Shown in pieces: positions 53,701-61,044 of a stretch of 64,000 nt of DNA. The stretch's first letter is position 1, and each line of letters starts with the position of its first letter. The stretch is from NCBI GenBank assembly GCA_021413925.1, contig JAIOPL010000004.1, forward strand, positions 1 through 64,000, in the 5' to 3' direction. The translations under genes were made by a program, and so were the position numbers. This DNA is from Verrucomicrobiota bacterium (GTDB lineage Bacteria > Verrucomicrobiota > Verrucomicrobiia > Chthoniobacterales > UBA6821). The notes beneath the pieces are model-generated. The model had not been told where the DNA came from and ran no database searches. It saw only the letters and a list, made by a program, of their open reading frames with translations.

Positions 53701-53865
53701 CCCGCCAAGGCCGCCGCCCATCTCCGGGAAATGCTCTCCAAACCGCGCCTGGCCCAGATTCCGCGCGCCGAGGAGGCCCGCAAAAAACTCGAAGGACTTC
53801 CCGCCGCGCCACCTTCGGCCGAGTCCGCCGCACCGGCCGCCTCCCCAGCCCCCGCCACGCCATGA
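50767..53865 (+). CDS. Large exported TPR protein of the Exb operon
   Basis: 1032 residues if started at 50767; ATGs at 50815 and 50866 are alternatives, the last giving the neatest leader MPAGALRSAVVALALLTQSMSPLLAADP. AGAGGGA-like AGAGGGAC precedes 50767. The rest is TPR after TPR (AGDFAGAAKKFEAVL, KNLPKAEEYFKRVATEFP, KYKQAIESYKKYLAKYPTGRFAEEAEYRL, KYDEVIKRCDEWRGKHGGEP, GNTAAAIQYYQRVFVAYQRYP), interrupted by a Pro/Ala linker at about 715-760 and closed by a Pro/Ala tail. It resembles periplasmic YbgF/CpoB-type scaffolds, much enlarged. It overlaps the next gene by 4 bases. Confidence 0.88.
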   Translation: MSFFLESVFSQLFPLIMTGSEQSIFPVNKKSPSMPAGALRSAVVALALLTQSMSPLLAADPAPSGGPEEIFNQGGTAFQAGDFAGAAKKFEAVLAMGPQGENLELVLFTLAATYYNQKNLPKAEEYFKRVATEFPNGKQKSKALISLSQIQTQSGRKEEAAKSLAQAAECGGDLGDRARFAQVSLLMETGKTDDAVKVLKGLLAGGIKDDQSVQAAMALTEIEAKRGNLDDALKLLDRLQAASNIVDNPLQLDMLAVRIGDGLLAKGERQKALRMYAIVRPADVVSSLQRDRIAAMEKTIADNKASLQTNPKAFMEVNAANARIAKDMEDLKKSLDQYAKLPDITSAIRLRQAKAYDELDLKWETILIWENLLGGKDPKIREDALFSIAAAYCSLVRPDDAVPALDRYLGEYPSGKYAPQAGFLKGAVALEAGDFAKAETVFSTALNNAASSPLAGDMQFLMGNTQFAQAADPEKRDKYKQAIESYKKYLAKYPTGRFAEEAEYRLPLSYFMIGGQEGYTKALEGFQAFVKKNPQAQFAGDSEYRIALCYNAAEKYDEVIKRCDEWRGKHGGEPMQAEVMALQGDAYAAKEMAAESAAAYRKSVELGESEEVLKYSLFEANKQYQKLNRWDEIADMFSVFASRHPDHPAATAAVYWVSKAKIKDGKAEEAKQYLAETILKTINDRRKDAVEQLLSQLAQTCSKRIRPPLMARESGSPSPVVAASSASATNEPVAGQPEAPRPTPAPTPPYDSDADFAKYLNETNVAAVGTNSLAKARLRYAQAELAGFTKRQERQKELMATIYREFPADQLSAMLLAQCGEIALDKGELDKSEAFYRELMTSFPKSDLLEYAYCGMGEVSLARNQPSDALRWFDDAVEKANAEAKLAQVTYGKGKAQFGLGKYDEAKKTFELVAGNKEWRGEITARALLSLGELEEKRGNTAAAIQYYQRVFVAYQRYPDVVVSAYLKSADGFIKLGEPAKAAAHLREMLSKPRLAQIPRAEEARKKLEGLPAAPPSAESAAPAASPAPATP

Positions 53866-54719
53866 TGACCCCCACGACACCGCCGCGCCGCCGCATGCTT
53901 TCCCGGAGACTCACAGTTCTCTTCCTTCTCTTCCTCGGGACCGCATGCGACCTGCGGGCCGAGAATGTCACCACGACCGATGGTCAGGTCTACGCCAACA
54001 CCACCCTTCGGAAGGCAGGATCCAACATCATGATCCAGATCGTCATGCCGGGAGGGGGATCGATGGAGATGGGATTGCCCATTGCCAGGATTGCCAAGGT
54101 CTCCTTCGTCGAGCCACCCGAGCTTGCCAAGGCCTCCGATGCCGCCTCATCTGGAAACGCCCCCGAAGTTCTAGTACTGACCGAGAGCTATGTCGCTAAG
54201 CAGGGAGATCTCAAGGAAGTTCCCGGTTCCTGGTGGCCGCAGATGGCGCGACTCCGCCTCTTTGCTCTGGCCGCCTCCGCAAAGGATGCCGACGCGGCCG
54301 CGCTCGCCCGCGAGATCGGTGTGATTAACAATCCTGCCTCCGAATCTCTCGCGCGCGGGGGCGCACTCTTCGGACCACTGGCCTCCGGTGACACCGCGGC
54401 GGTCGTCGTCGGTGCCAAGGCGCTGCCCTCCATTGGAGGTGATGCCGGATCCTCCCTGGCCCAACTGGCCCTCGGACGTGCCCTCCTTGATAAGAAGGAT
54501 TTCGCGGCCGCCATCAGGGCATTCCTCACCATCAAAGTCTTCTATCCCTCACCAGCCATGCTCCAACCGGCGGCACTGCTCGGCGCCGTCAAAGCCTACG
54601 AGGGACTCAAGGACGCCAAGAGGGCCGCGCGTACCCTGACCGAAATCGTCGATAACTATCCTGCCTCCCCGCAGGCCTCCGATGCCAAGAAAATGATCGA
54701 GGCGCTACCCAAGCCCTAG
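53862..54719 (+). CDS. Exported TPR-like protein of the Exb operon
   Basis: 285 residues. A basic start MMTPTTPPRRRMLSRRLTVLFLLFLGTACDLRAE gives a signal peptide; GTAC could be a lipobox (Cys29) or cleavage follows RAE. Next is a short beta domain (VTTTDGQVYANTTLRKAGSNIMIQIVMPGGGSMEMGLPIARIAKVSFVEPP), then helical repeats ending DFAAAIRAFLTIKVFYPSP...DAKRAARTLTEIVDNYPASPQASDAKKMIEAL, i.e. TPR/YbgF-like. It begins within the stop of the large TPR gene and precedes exbB by 91 bases. Confidence 0.8.
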   Translation: MMTPTTPPRRRMLSRRLTVLFLLFLGTACDLRAENVTTTDGQVYANTTLRKAGSNIMIQIVMPGGGSMEMGLPIARIAKVSFVEPPELAKASDAASSGNAPEVLVLTESYVAKQGDLKEVPGSWWPQMARLRLFALAASAKDADAAALAREIGVINNPASESLARGGALFGPLASGDTAAVVVGAKALPSIGGDAGSSLAQLALGRALLDKKDFAAAIRAFLTIKVFYPSPAMLQPAALLGAVKAYEGLKDAKRAARTLTEIVDNYPASPQASDAKKMIEALPKP

Positions 54720-54810
54720 TCGGGAGCTGCAGCGGCTTTCTCTTTTTCTCTCCTGGTTAGTTTTCAAGTTGAAAGAAGCCCTTAGTTGAATACATTTCAT
54801 CAGATAGCAA

Positions 54811-55650
54811 ATGAACTCCCCACGTCGCCTCCTCAGCACCAGCCTCCTTATCGGATTTCTCTTCATCGGTTCAGCTGCCGTCATGGCTGAAGAAACCGGA
54901 AAGAAAGACCCCAAGGCCGCGCATTCCAAGACCCTGCTTGAGACCCTTGTTGAGGGGGGATGGGTCATGTTCCCGATCGGCATCATGTCGATCCTCACCG
55001 TCTATCTTGCCACGGACGGCGTCATGCGCACATCCATCAAGAAGACTGCTCCTCCGGCGTTTGAAGCCGAGGTAAAGCGTCTCTTTCAGGCCGGAGACTA
55101 CGTCGGAGCCTACACCTTCTGCCGCGACAACAAGTCTCCCCTGACGAATGTTCTCCGCGTCGGTATCTCGCTGCTTGGGGATGGAAAGACGATGGTTGAG
55201 GAGGGAATGGTTTCGGAAATGCACAAGGAGAGCGCCTCCTTCGGCACACAGATTAACTACCTCTCCGTCATCGGTGTTGTCACTCCGATGATAGGATTGC
55301 TTGGAACCGTCACTGGTATGATCAAGGCCTTCAGCACCTTGGGGAGTTCCGGCATCGGCGACCCTTCCAGCCTCTCGGGTGCCATTGGCGAGGTGCTGGT
55401 CGCCACGGCGAGCGGTCTCGTCATCGCGATTCCTGCCTTCGGCATGTTTTACTTCCTACGAAGCCGCTCCACCTCGGCGATGCATCACATCCAGGATGTG
55501 ATCAACCAACTCTTCCGCAAGATGCCCTATGATGTCCTTGCCGGCGTTCACATAAGCGGTGAGGAGATCTACGCGAACGTTCCCAACTGGATTGTCTACG
55601 AGGAGCCAGCAGCAGAAGAGCCGCCAGCAGAGGAGCCCGCCGCGGCCTAA
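54811..55650 (+). CDS. exbB: MotA/TolQ/ExbB proton channel protein
   Basis: 279 residues. A cleavable-looking N-terminal segment (SLLIGFLFIGSAAVMAEE) precedes the three-helix ExbB core: GGWVMFPIGIMSILTVYLATDG, then LSVIGVVTPMIGLLGTVTGMIKAF and EVLVATASGLVIAIPAFGMFYFL, the pair lining the ion path with its Thr. An acidic/Pro/Ala tail follows. It forms the pentameric stator that, with ExbD, turns ion flow into motion. Two ExbD genes follow directly. Confidence 0.94.
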   Translation: MNSPRRLLSTSLLIGFLFIGSAAVMAEETGKKDPKAAHSKTLLETLVEGGWVMFPIGIMSILTVYLATDGVMRTSIKKTAPPAFEAEVKRLFQAGDYVGAYTFCRDNKSPLTNVLRVGISLLGDGKTMVEEGMVSEMHKESASFGTQINYLSVIGVVTPMIGLLGTVTGMIKAFSTLGSSGIGDPSSLSGAIGEVLVATASGLVIAIPAFGMFYFLRSRSTSAMHHIQDVINQLFRKMPYDVLAGVHISGEEIYANVPNWIVYEEPAAEEPPAEEPAAA

Positions 55651-55671
55651 CCTCCCCGCCCTCATCACGCC

Positions 55672-56139
55672 ATGGCAGGAGGAGGAGGAGGACTAGAAAA
55701 GGGAGAGCCCGATTTCCAGATCGCGCCGATGGTGGATGTCCTGCTGGTCATCCTGATCTTCTTCATGGTCATCACCTCCGCCCAGGTTCTCAACATCGAC
55801 AAGACCATCAAGCTCCCCCTTGCTCCCGAGGCCGCCAAAAAGGACGATTCCCGTTCCGAGGCCGTGGTGAATGTCCGTTGGGATCCTGCGACCAGTCGGG
55901 CTAGTTTCAACTTCCAGGACCACATCTACTCAAGGGCATCTGAGTTCGTGGAACCTCTTAAGGCGGCCAAACTTCTGGGTGAGCAGATGGCGGCCTCCAA
56001 GCCGGGCCAGAACCCGGAGTTTCGCCTTGTCATCCGAGGTGACCGCGATGTTCCGGCTCTTTTTGTTTCCCAGGCCATGAACTCGGCCGCCGAGGCCGGG
56101 ATCTCCGACATCTCCTTCTCCTCGGTCAATCATGACTGA
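55672..56139 (+). CDS. exbD: ExbD/TolR protein, copy 1
   Basis: 155 residues. A short Gly-rich cytoplasmic start (MAGGGGGLEKGEPDFQIAPM) leads into one transmembrane helix VDVLLVILIFFMVITSA with the essential Asp (PMVDVLL). The periplasmic domain ends RLVIRGDRDVPALFVSQAMNSAAEAGISDISFSSV, the ExbD/TolR dimer fold. It is the plug partner of ExbB. It follows exbB by 21 bases. Confidence 0.93.
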   Translation: MAGGGGGLEKGEPDFQIAPMVDVLLVILIFFMVITSAQVLNIDKTIKLPLAPEAAKKDDSRSEAVVNVRWDPATSRASFNFQDHIYSRASEFVEPLKAAKLLGEQMAASKPGQNPEFRLVIRGDRDVPALFVSQAMNSAAEAGISDISFSSVNHD

Positions 56140-56172
56140 GAAAACTCAGTTCGATCAAAAGCTCCGCCACCT

Positions 56173-56613
56173 ATGAAGCCCTTTGTGAACGAAGATGACG
56201 GGACCATGGGCTTCCAGATCGCGCCGATGGTGGATGTCGTCTTCGTCATCATGCTCTTCTTTATGGTCATGGCGGGGGCGGTGAAGGTGGAGAATGAACT
56301 CACCACCCGGCTTCCCGGCAGTGCAGAGAACTCCCCTGCAACCGAGTTCAATGACGAGACCATCATCGGCATCACTGACGAGGGGGAAGTCTCCCTCAAT
56401 GATGAACCCTTCGACACACCGACCAGCGCTGATCTCCCGCAGTTGCGCGCCACGCTGATGCGTCTGAAGGAAAACGCCGATAACGCCAAGCAACCCGCGG
56501 TCGTCACCATCAACAGTGATGCGCACGCCAAGTACAGCCGCACCATCGACGTCCTCAATGCCCTCGCGGCGGCCAAGATCACCAATGTGACCTTCAATGT
56601 CAACGAGGAGTGA
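56173..56613 (+). CDS. exbD: ExbD/TolR protein, copy 2
   Basis: 146 residues. The transmembrane helix with Asp is APMVDVVFVIMLFFMVMAGAV, and the periplasmic part ends VVTINSDAHAKYSRTIDVLNALAAAKITNVTFNV. Similar in plan to copy 1 (both have FQIAPMVDV) but well diverged. Two ExbD proteins may form a heterodimer within one ExbB pentamer. It starts 33 bases after copy 1. Confidence 0.93.
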   Translation: MKPFVNEDDGTMGFQIAPMVDVVFVIMLFFMVMAGAVKVENELTTRLPGSAENSPATEFNDETIIGITDEGEVSLNDEPFDTPTSADLPQLRATLMRLKENADNAKQPAVVTINSDAHAKYSRTIDVLNALAAAKITNVTFNVNEE

Positions 56614-56727
56614 GTTCATAGGCAAAATCAAGAACCTTAGACCTCTGACCTATTCTCGATTCCCTTCACCCTTTCACTTTCTTACCCTCCTCCCTCAGGT
56701 TTCAGCCTTACAGCCTTATAATTCCCC

Positions 56728-58107
56728 ATGTCCGCCACACCCGACCATTCCACATCCGCCTCCGAACCCGTTCCTGCGGCCGAGGATGCAGCGACGGCGG
56801 AGCATGTCGTGCCCGAAGTCCCTGAAACCACCCACCACTCTGTCCACCCTGCCTCCGCTGTGGATCTCCACGTCGCCCCCTCCGAGCCTCATCCCCTGAA
56901 GCGTAACCTCTGGCAGCGCTGGATGGCCTGGAGCGGAAGCTTCTTTGTCCTCAGTCTCCTCGTGCACGTCCTGCTGATTGGCGGAGCGACCGTCTTGGTT
57001 GTCCAGGTCGTGGCGGGGCGGAAGGAGAAGCTCAAGTTCACCGCGCCTCCGCCGAGTTCGGCCGGTCCCAAGACCGTCGAGCACAAGGTCAAGCTCTCCA
57101 AGGCCACGGCCAGCGCCCCGAGTGTTTCCAAGCGCATCACTTCCACGGCGGCCAATGCCTCCATAGCACTCCCCGCCATGGAGATGAGCTCCAGCTCCGG
57201 TCCCGATGTGATGGCCTCCGTCATGAGCGGTCTGGGAAGCGGGAGCCTTGGAGTGGGGGCCCCCGCTGGGGGTGCCGCGGGCGGCGGCGCCTCGATGCCT
57301 GGCGGAGGACTCACCGCTTTCGGTTATAAGGGAGCCGTCAACGTCCCCGGTCTCAAGGTCAATCTCTACGATCTCAAGCAGACACCCAATGGTACCAAAA
57401 CCGATATCGGTGAGGACTTTGACAAAGGGGCTACCGCCGAGGCGCTCTGTGATTATAAGATCATCAGAGACGTCATCGCCTTCATGGAGTCAAAATGGGA
57501 TCCGAAGCTGCTTGAGAAGAAGTATTACAAGGCCAAGGACACCATCACGGCTTACCAGTTTTGGATACCTCAAGCATTGACACAAACCGAGGTTCTCAAG
57601 GCATTCGGTGCCGACACCAGCGTCAAGCCCGGCTTCTTCATCGTTCATTACACCGGAAAGGTCACCGCACCCAGGGATGGTGAGTTCGTGTTTGTACAGA
57701 CCGGAGGTGGTAACTATTTTTATGCAATGCGTTTTGATGAGAAGAATATCTTCATTAATGCACCAACTCAAAATGTAAAAAATCTCATCTCCGTCGGGCA
57801 AACAATCCTGCCCATCAAGGTTACTGCCGGTCGCACCTATTCCATCGATCTCCTGGTGATGTTTAAAGCTGCCCGTGGCGAATACCGTCAGTTTTTACAG
57901 ATCGTGCAAAAAACCCCGGCTAAAACCTATCCGCCCGATCCCGTAATGGGTATACAGCGCCCCATCTTTCAGGTCAAGAGTGGCCTGCCGTTCCCTGAGT
58001 TTGTTAAGGTCGAGCCGAAGGATCCCCTTAACGCTCGCAATTGGAGGATTGTGAACCCAAAAGGACCCAAAGTGGAGGAGGCCATAGTCTTCCCCGCGCA
58101 AAAGTAG
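56728..58107 (+). CDS. TonB-position membrane protein with PA14-like domain
   Basis: 459 residues. Layout: cytoplasmic Pro/Glu/Ala/His-rich start (1-60), a transmembrane helix (70-94, SFFVLSLLVHVLLIGGATVLVVQVV), a basic/Pro/Ser periplasmic linker, a Gly-rich hinge (about 170-200), then a beta-rich domain. FFIVHYTGKVTAPRDGEFVFVQTGGGNYFYAMRFDEKNIFIN fits the PA14 pattern of carbohydrate- or wall-binding modules. The layout is TonB/TolA-like but a PA14-like module stands where the TonB C-terminal domain would be. It is last in the TPR-TPR-exbB-exbD-exbD operon. No TonB CTD or outer-membrane receptor is coded nearby. Confidence 0.75.
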   Translation: MSATPDHSTSASEPVPAAEDAATAEHVVPEVPETTHHSVHPASAVDLHVAPSEPHPLKRNLWQRWMAWSGSFFVLSLLVHVLLIGGATVLVVQVVAGRKEKLKFTAPPPSSAGPKTVEHKVKLSKATASAPSVSKRITSTAANASIALPAMEMSSSSGPDVMASVMSGLGSGSLGVGAPAGGAAGGGASMPGGGLTAFGYKGAVNVPGLKVNLYDLKQTPNGTKTDIGEDFDKGATAEALCDYKIIRDVIAFMESKWDPKLLEKKYYKAKDTITAYQFWIPQALTQTEVLKAFGADTSVKPGFFIVHYTGKVTAPRDGEFVFVQTGGGNYFYAMRFDEKNIFINAPTQNVKNLISVGQTILPIKVTAGRTYSIDLLVMFKAARGEYRQFLQIVQKTPAKTYPPDPVMGIQRPIFQVKSGLPFPEFVKVEPKDPLNARNWRIVNPKGPKVEEAIVFPAQK

Positions 58108-58473
58108 CTAAGCGATCAGTCAAGGAATCCGGAACTCAGAGATCCCTTGGTTGTCGGGAGGGCATTGTCGAGGGATGGCGATAGGCTATATAGTAGGTAG
58201 CCCCCTGATGCGAGCGAGCTCGTGAAAAAGTTTCGACCATGGTGAGAGAAGGGCTATTTCAACTCAGCGGAAATAGCAAAGGCTCATCTGAGGTTGACAC
58301 TCGGAGTGGTAGAGCGAGCAGGCAGGGGCTCTGCATTAGTGTTCTTTTGAGGTCTTGGGCTCTTGCTTCCTCTCCCGCGCGCCTCCTGGTCAACCAACTG
58401 CGCTGGCGGCTGTCTCTATGTTGAGCGCTTTCTTGACGATGGAGGGTCTCTTTCCCTAGCGTTTCAGACTCGG
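58108..58473. other. Gene-free stretch with several small hairpins
   Basis: 366 bases without a supportable gene. Visible structures: GCTATTTC/GAAATAGC (58253-58260 and 58270-58277), CGAGCTCG near 58215, GGCTA/TAGCC around 58187-58205, and CAAGGAATC/GATCCCTTG just after the previous stop. None has a T-run. The promoter of the BamD-like gene must lie here, but no pair of boxes is convincing. Confidence 0.4.
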
Positions 58474-59706
58474 ATGACAACAACAGGATGTATTTTTTCA
58501 TTTAGGCAAGGGCTCTTGAAATGTCTGCCGGTGATTGTTCTTCTTGCAGGCATCTCTTCTTCCCTCCATGCCGAATCCGAGGGCCTTATCAAGTCAGAGG
58601 CCATCACCAACACGCTGATTTCCTTCGGAACGGCTGCCGATCATCTTGCCGCTGCCGATGCGCTGGTTTCCTCCAATGAAACGGAGAAGGCGATCACCTC
58701 CTACCGGTTCATTGCCAAGACCTATCCCAAGAGCAAGGAGGCTCCCGAGGCCCAGTTCAAACTGGCCAAGCAGCTCAATAAGAAGGGGAACTTCGAAGCT
58801 GCTTTCAAGGAATACCAGACCCTTCTCCAAAAATATCCGCAGACACCGAACTTCGAAGAGTCGGTCGCCGACCAGATCAACATCGCGAATGAATTCCTGA
58901 AGGGAATGAAGGTGAAGTTTCTCGGGATCCCCATGGTTCCCTCCATGGAGAAAGCCGAGGAAATGTACAAGGCGATCCTCAAGGTCTCGCCCTACAGCAA
59001 GCACGCCGCCATCACTCAGTTCAATCTCGGCCTTGCGCTTCAAAAGCAGGGTAAAGCTCAGGAGGCGATCGCCGCCTACCAGAAGGTGCTCGATAAGTAC
59101 CCCAACAGTGCCGCCTGTGATTCGGCCGCCTACCAGGTCGGCTATGTCTACCAGCAACTCGGGATGACGGGAAAGTCACAGGATCTTTCCGCTCTCAAGC
59201 AGGCTCAGAATAATTATCAGGATTTCCTGCTGCAGTATCCCAATAGTGAGAAGGTCCAGCAGGCCGGCCAGAACATGAAGACGATGTTCTCCAAGGAATC
59301 GGCCGATACGTTGCGAGTCGCGCGCTTCTATGACTTCAACAAGGATTTCAAGGCCTCCTCGATCTATTACAACGATGTCCTCCGTCGCTTCCCTCAGAGC
59401 GAGGAGGCGACTGCGGCAAAGACTCGTCTGGATGAGCTGAAGGCTCTTTATGGTGAGGATTCGCTGCGCGTGGGACAGGAGCGTCCGGAGAACGGGGAGC
59501 GTCTTGCCGAGCGCCGTCGTCTTCAGGCACAGGTCGAGTCCACGGCCCTTGCGAATTATGACGGGCCGCCGAAAAAGGATGTCATTCCGGAGGAGGCTCC
59601 TCTGCCTCAACCAAAGATGAAGGGAGACCTACGCGATACACAGCCCATTCCCCTGCAGGAGCCTCCGGTTCAGACACCCGCTCAGAAAACCCCTCTCACG
59701 CCATGA
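58474..59706 (+). CDS. BamD/YfiO-like TPR protein
   Basis: 410 residues from MTTTGCIFSFRQGLLKCL; a longer frame to 58363 is unlikely. The signal peptide ends SSSLHAESE, and there is no lipobox at the cleavage site, unlike true BamD. TPRs: NETEKAITSYRFIAKTYPKSKEAPEAQFKLAKQLNKKGNFEAAFKEYQTLLQKYPQTP, QGKAQEAIAAYQKVLDKYPNSAACDSAAYQVG, and FKASSIYYNDVLRRFPQSEEATAAKTRL, which follow the BamD spacing. The tail is Pro/Gln-rich. It probably helps outer-membrane protein assembly. It overlaps lptE by 4 bases. Confidence 0.82.
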   Translation: MTTTGCIFSFRQGLLKCLPVIVLLAGISSSLHAESEGLIKSEAITNTLISFGTAADHLAAADALVSSNETEKAITSYRFIAKTYPKSKEAPEAQFKLAKQLNKKGNFEAAFKEYQTLLQKYPQTPNFEESVADQINIANEFLKGMKVKFLGIPMVPSMEKAEEMYKAILKVSPYSKHAAITQFNLGLALQKQGKAQEAIAAYQKVLDKYPNSAACDSAAYQVGYVYQQLGMTGKSQDLSALKQAQNNYQDFLLQYPNSEKVQQAGQNMKTMFSKESADTLRVARFYDFNKDFKASSIYYNDVLRRFPQSEEATAAKTRLDELKALYGEDSLRVGQERPENGERLAERRRLQAQVESTALANYDGPPKKDVIPEEAPLPQPKMKGDLRDTQPIPLQEPPVQTPAQKTPLTP

Positions 59707-60230
59707 TGACGAAGCTCAGAATCCTACTTCTTTTTCCGCTTTTTCTGGCTCTTGGCGGTTGCGGTTATCATCTGGGAGAGATCAAGCCGACGCCGATGCG
59801 CCGCGTCTCGACACTTGCGGTGAACACCTTTAAGAACTCAACACTCATGCCCAGACTCGAAGCGCAGACGGCTGATGCCGTCGTGAAGCAGTTCCAGAAG
59901 GATGGAACTTATCGGGTCGAGTCTGCGGACAGAGCGGACGCCATCGTCGAGGGTACGATTGTGAGTGTGGAGAAGCAACCGATGCGCGTCTTCTCAAGCA
60001 ATGTGCTTCAAACCTCCGAGTTTGAACTGACGCTGAGGGTCTCCTATCGGGTGATCGACCGTGTTTCCGGGGCTGAGTTGATGAAGGGCACCGCCACAGG
60101 GGTTACTCCCTTCTTCACCGAGTCCGATCTTGTCAACTCAGACCTCGTCACCACTCAGAACATGAATTACCCGATTGCTGCCCAGCGTATGGCCGTGGGT
60201 CTGGTGAGCAAGGTTTCCGAGGGATGGTAA
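59703..60230 (+). CDS. lptE: LPS assembly lipoprotein LptE
   Basis: 175 residues. Lipobox ALGGC (Cys20) followed by GYHLGE, the hallmark start of LptE/RlpB. RRVSTLAVNTFKNSTLMPRLEAQTADAVVKQFQKDGTYRV and the later FELTLRVSYRVIDRVSGAELMKG are in family order. It plugs LptD in the outer membrane to insert lipopolysaccharide, so the organism should make LPS. Translationally coupled to the BamD-like gene. Confidence 0.9.
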   Translation: MMTKLRILLLFPLFLALGGCGYHLGEIKPTPMRRVSTLAVNTFKNSTLMPRLEAQTADAVVKQFQKDGTYRVESADRADAIVEGTIVSVEKQPMRVFSSNVLQTSEFELTLRVSYRVIDRVSGAELMKGTATGVTPFFTESDLVNSDLVTTQNMNYPIAAQRMAVGLVSKVSEGW

Positions 60231-60232
60231 CG

Positions 60233-60275
60233 TGAAAAAGCTGAAAAGCTGAAACTTGAAACCTGAAAATTCAGA
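60233..60275. repeat. GCTGAAA/CTTGAAAC repeats between lptE and rsmI
   Basis: TGAAAAAGCTGAAAAGCTGA followed by AACTTGAAACCTGAAAATTCA: degenerate 8-9-base units. They fill the spacer and provide the TTG at 60256 and the first codons if rsmI starts there. Confidence 0.65.
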
Positions 60276-61044
60276 GTTGGGGAAAGAATCGGAGTTGCAT
60301 CCCCTGACGCTAGTCGCCACGCCGATTGGTAATCTCGGTGATCTCACATTGAGGGCGATCGAGGCCTTGCGGTGCTGTGATGGGGTCATCGCCGAGGATA
60401 CGCGCCGGACGACCCAGCTACTGGCTCATCTGGAGATTCGCAAGCCCCTCATTAGTTTCCATGAGCATAATGAGGAAAGACGCCTTCCTGAATTGATAGC
60501 ACGTCTCAGAAGAGGCGAGAAACTGTGTCTGGTGACCGATGCGGGGACCCCCTCGGTGAGTGATCCGGGATTTCGCCTTGTCAGGGAATGCATCAAGGAA
60601 AAAGTCGAATACACCGTTCTTCCCGGTCCTAGCGCGGTCACCACGGCGCTTGTCGGAAGTGGTCTCCCCCCTGTCCCGTTTCATTTCGGAGGCTTCCTTC
60701 CCTCGTCGGGTTCGGGAAGGCGATCGGAGCTCCGCCGTGCCATCGGACTCGGGATGACGGGAATCTATTTTGAATCACCCTATCGCTTGGTTGCCTGCCT
60801 TACGGATCTTGTTCTCCTATCTCCGGAAAGCCGTCTCTGTGTCTCCAGAGAACTCACCAAAATCCATGAGGAATACCGTCATGGCACGCCGGCGGAACTT
60901 GCTGCCCACTATACTGAAAATCCCCCACGCGGGGAGGTCACGCTGGTGATCCACCCCTCTGTGGGTATCACTGAAGAGGCTGGGGGAAAGGGCCGTAAAA
61001 AGAGCTACTCTGAAAAGACGCCCATGCCGCGGAACTTGTCGTAG
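60256..61044 (+). CDS. rsmI: 16S rRNA (cytidine1402-2'-O)-methyltransferase
   Basis: 262 residues if started at TTG 60256; TTG 60295, preceded by GGGGAAAG, is as likely and gives MHPLTLVATPIGNLGDLTLRAIEAL. The tetrapyrrole-methylase fold shows VATPIGNLGD, IAEDTRRTTQLL, LVTDAGTPSVSDPGFRLVREC, VLPGPSAVTTALVGSGLP and FESPYRL, all RsmI signatures. It methylates the 2'-OH of C1402 in the ribosomal P site. Its 3' end overlaps the convergent accA by 40 bases. Confidence 0.95.
   Translation: MKPENSELGKESELHPLTLVATPIGNLGDLTLRAIEALRCCDGVIAEDTRRTTQLLAHLEIRKPLISFHEHNEERRLPELIARLRRGEKLCLVTDAGTPSVSDPGFRLVRECIKEKVEYTVLPGPSAVTTALVGSGLPPVPFHFGGFLPSSGSGRRSELRRAIGLGMTGIYFESPYRLVACLTDLVLLSPESRLCVSRELTKIHEEYRHGTPAELAAHYTENPPRGEVTLVIHPSVGITEEAGGKGRKKSYSEKTPMPRNLS

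Noticed and set aside
58433-58462. TTGACG and TAGCGT, 18 bases apart, before the BamD-like gene
   Set aside because: The second box is a poor -10 match and would leave only about 5 bases of leader.
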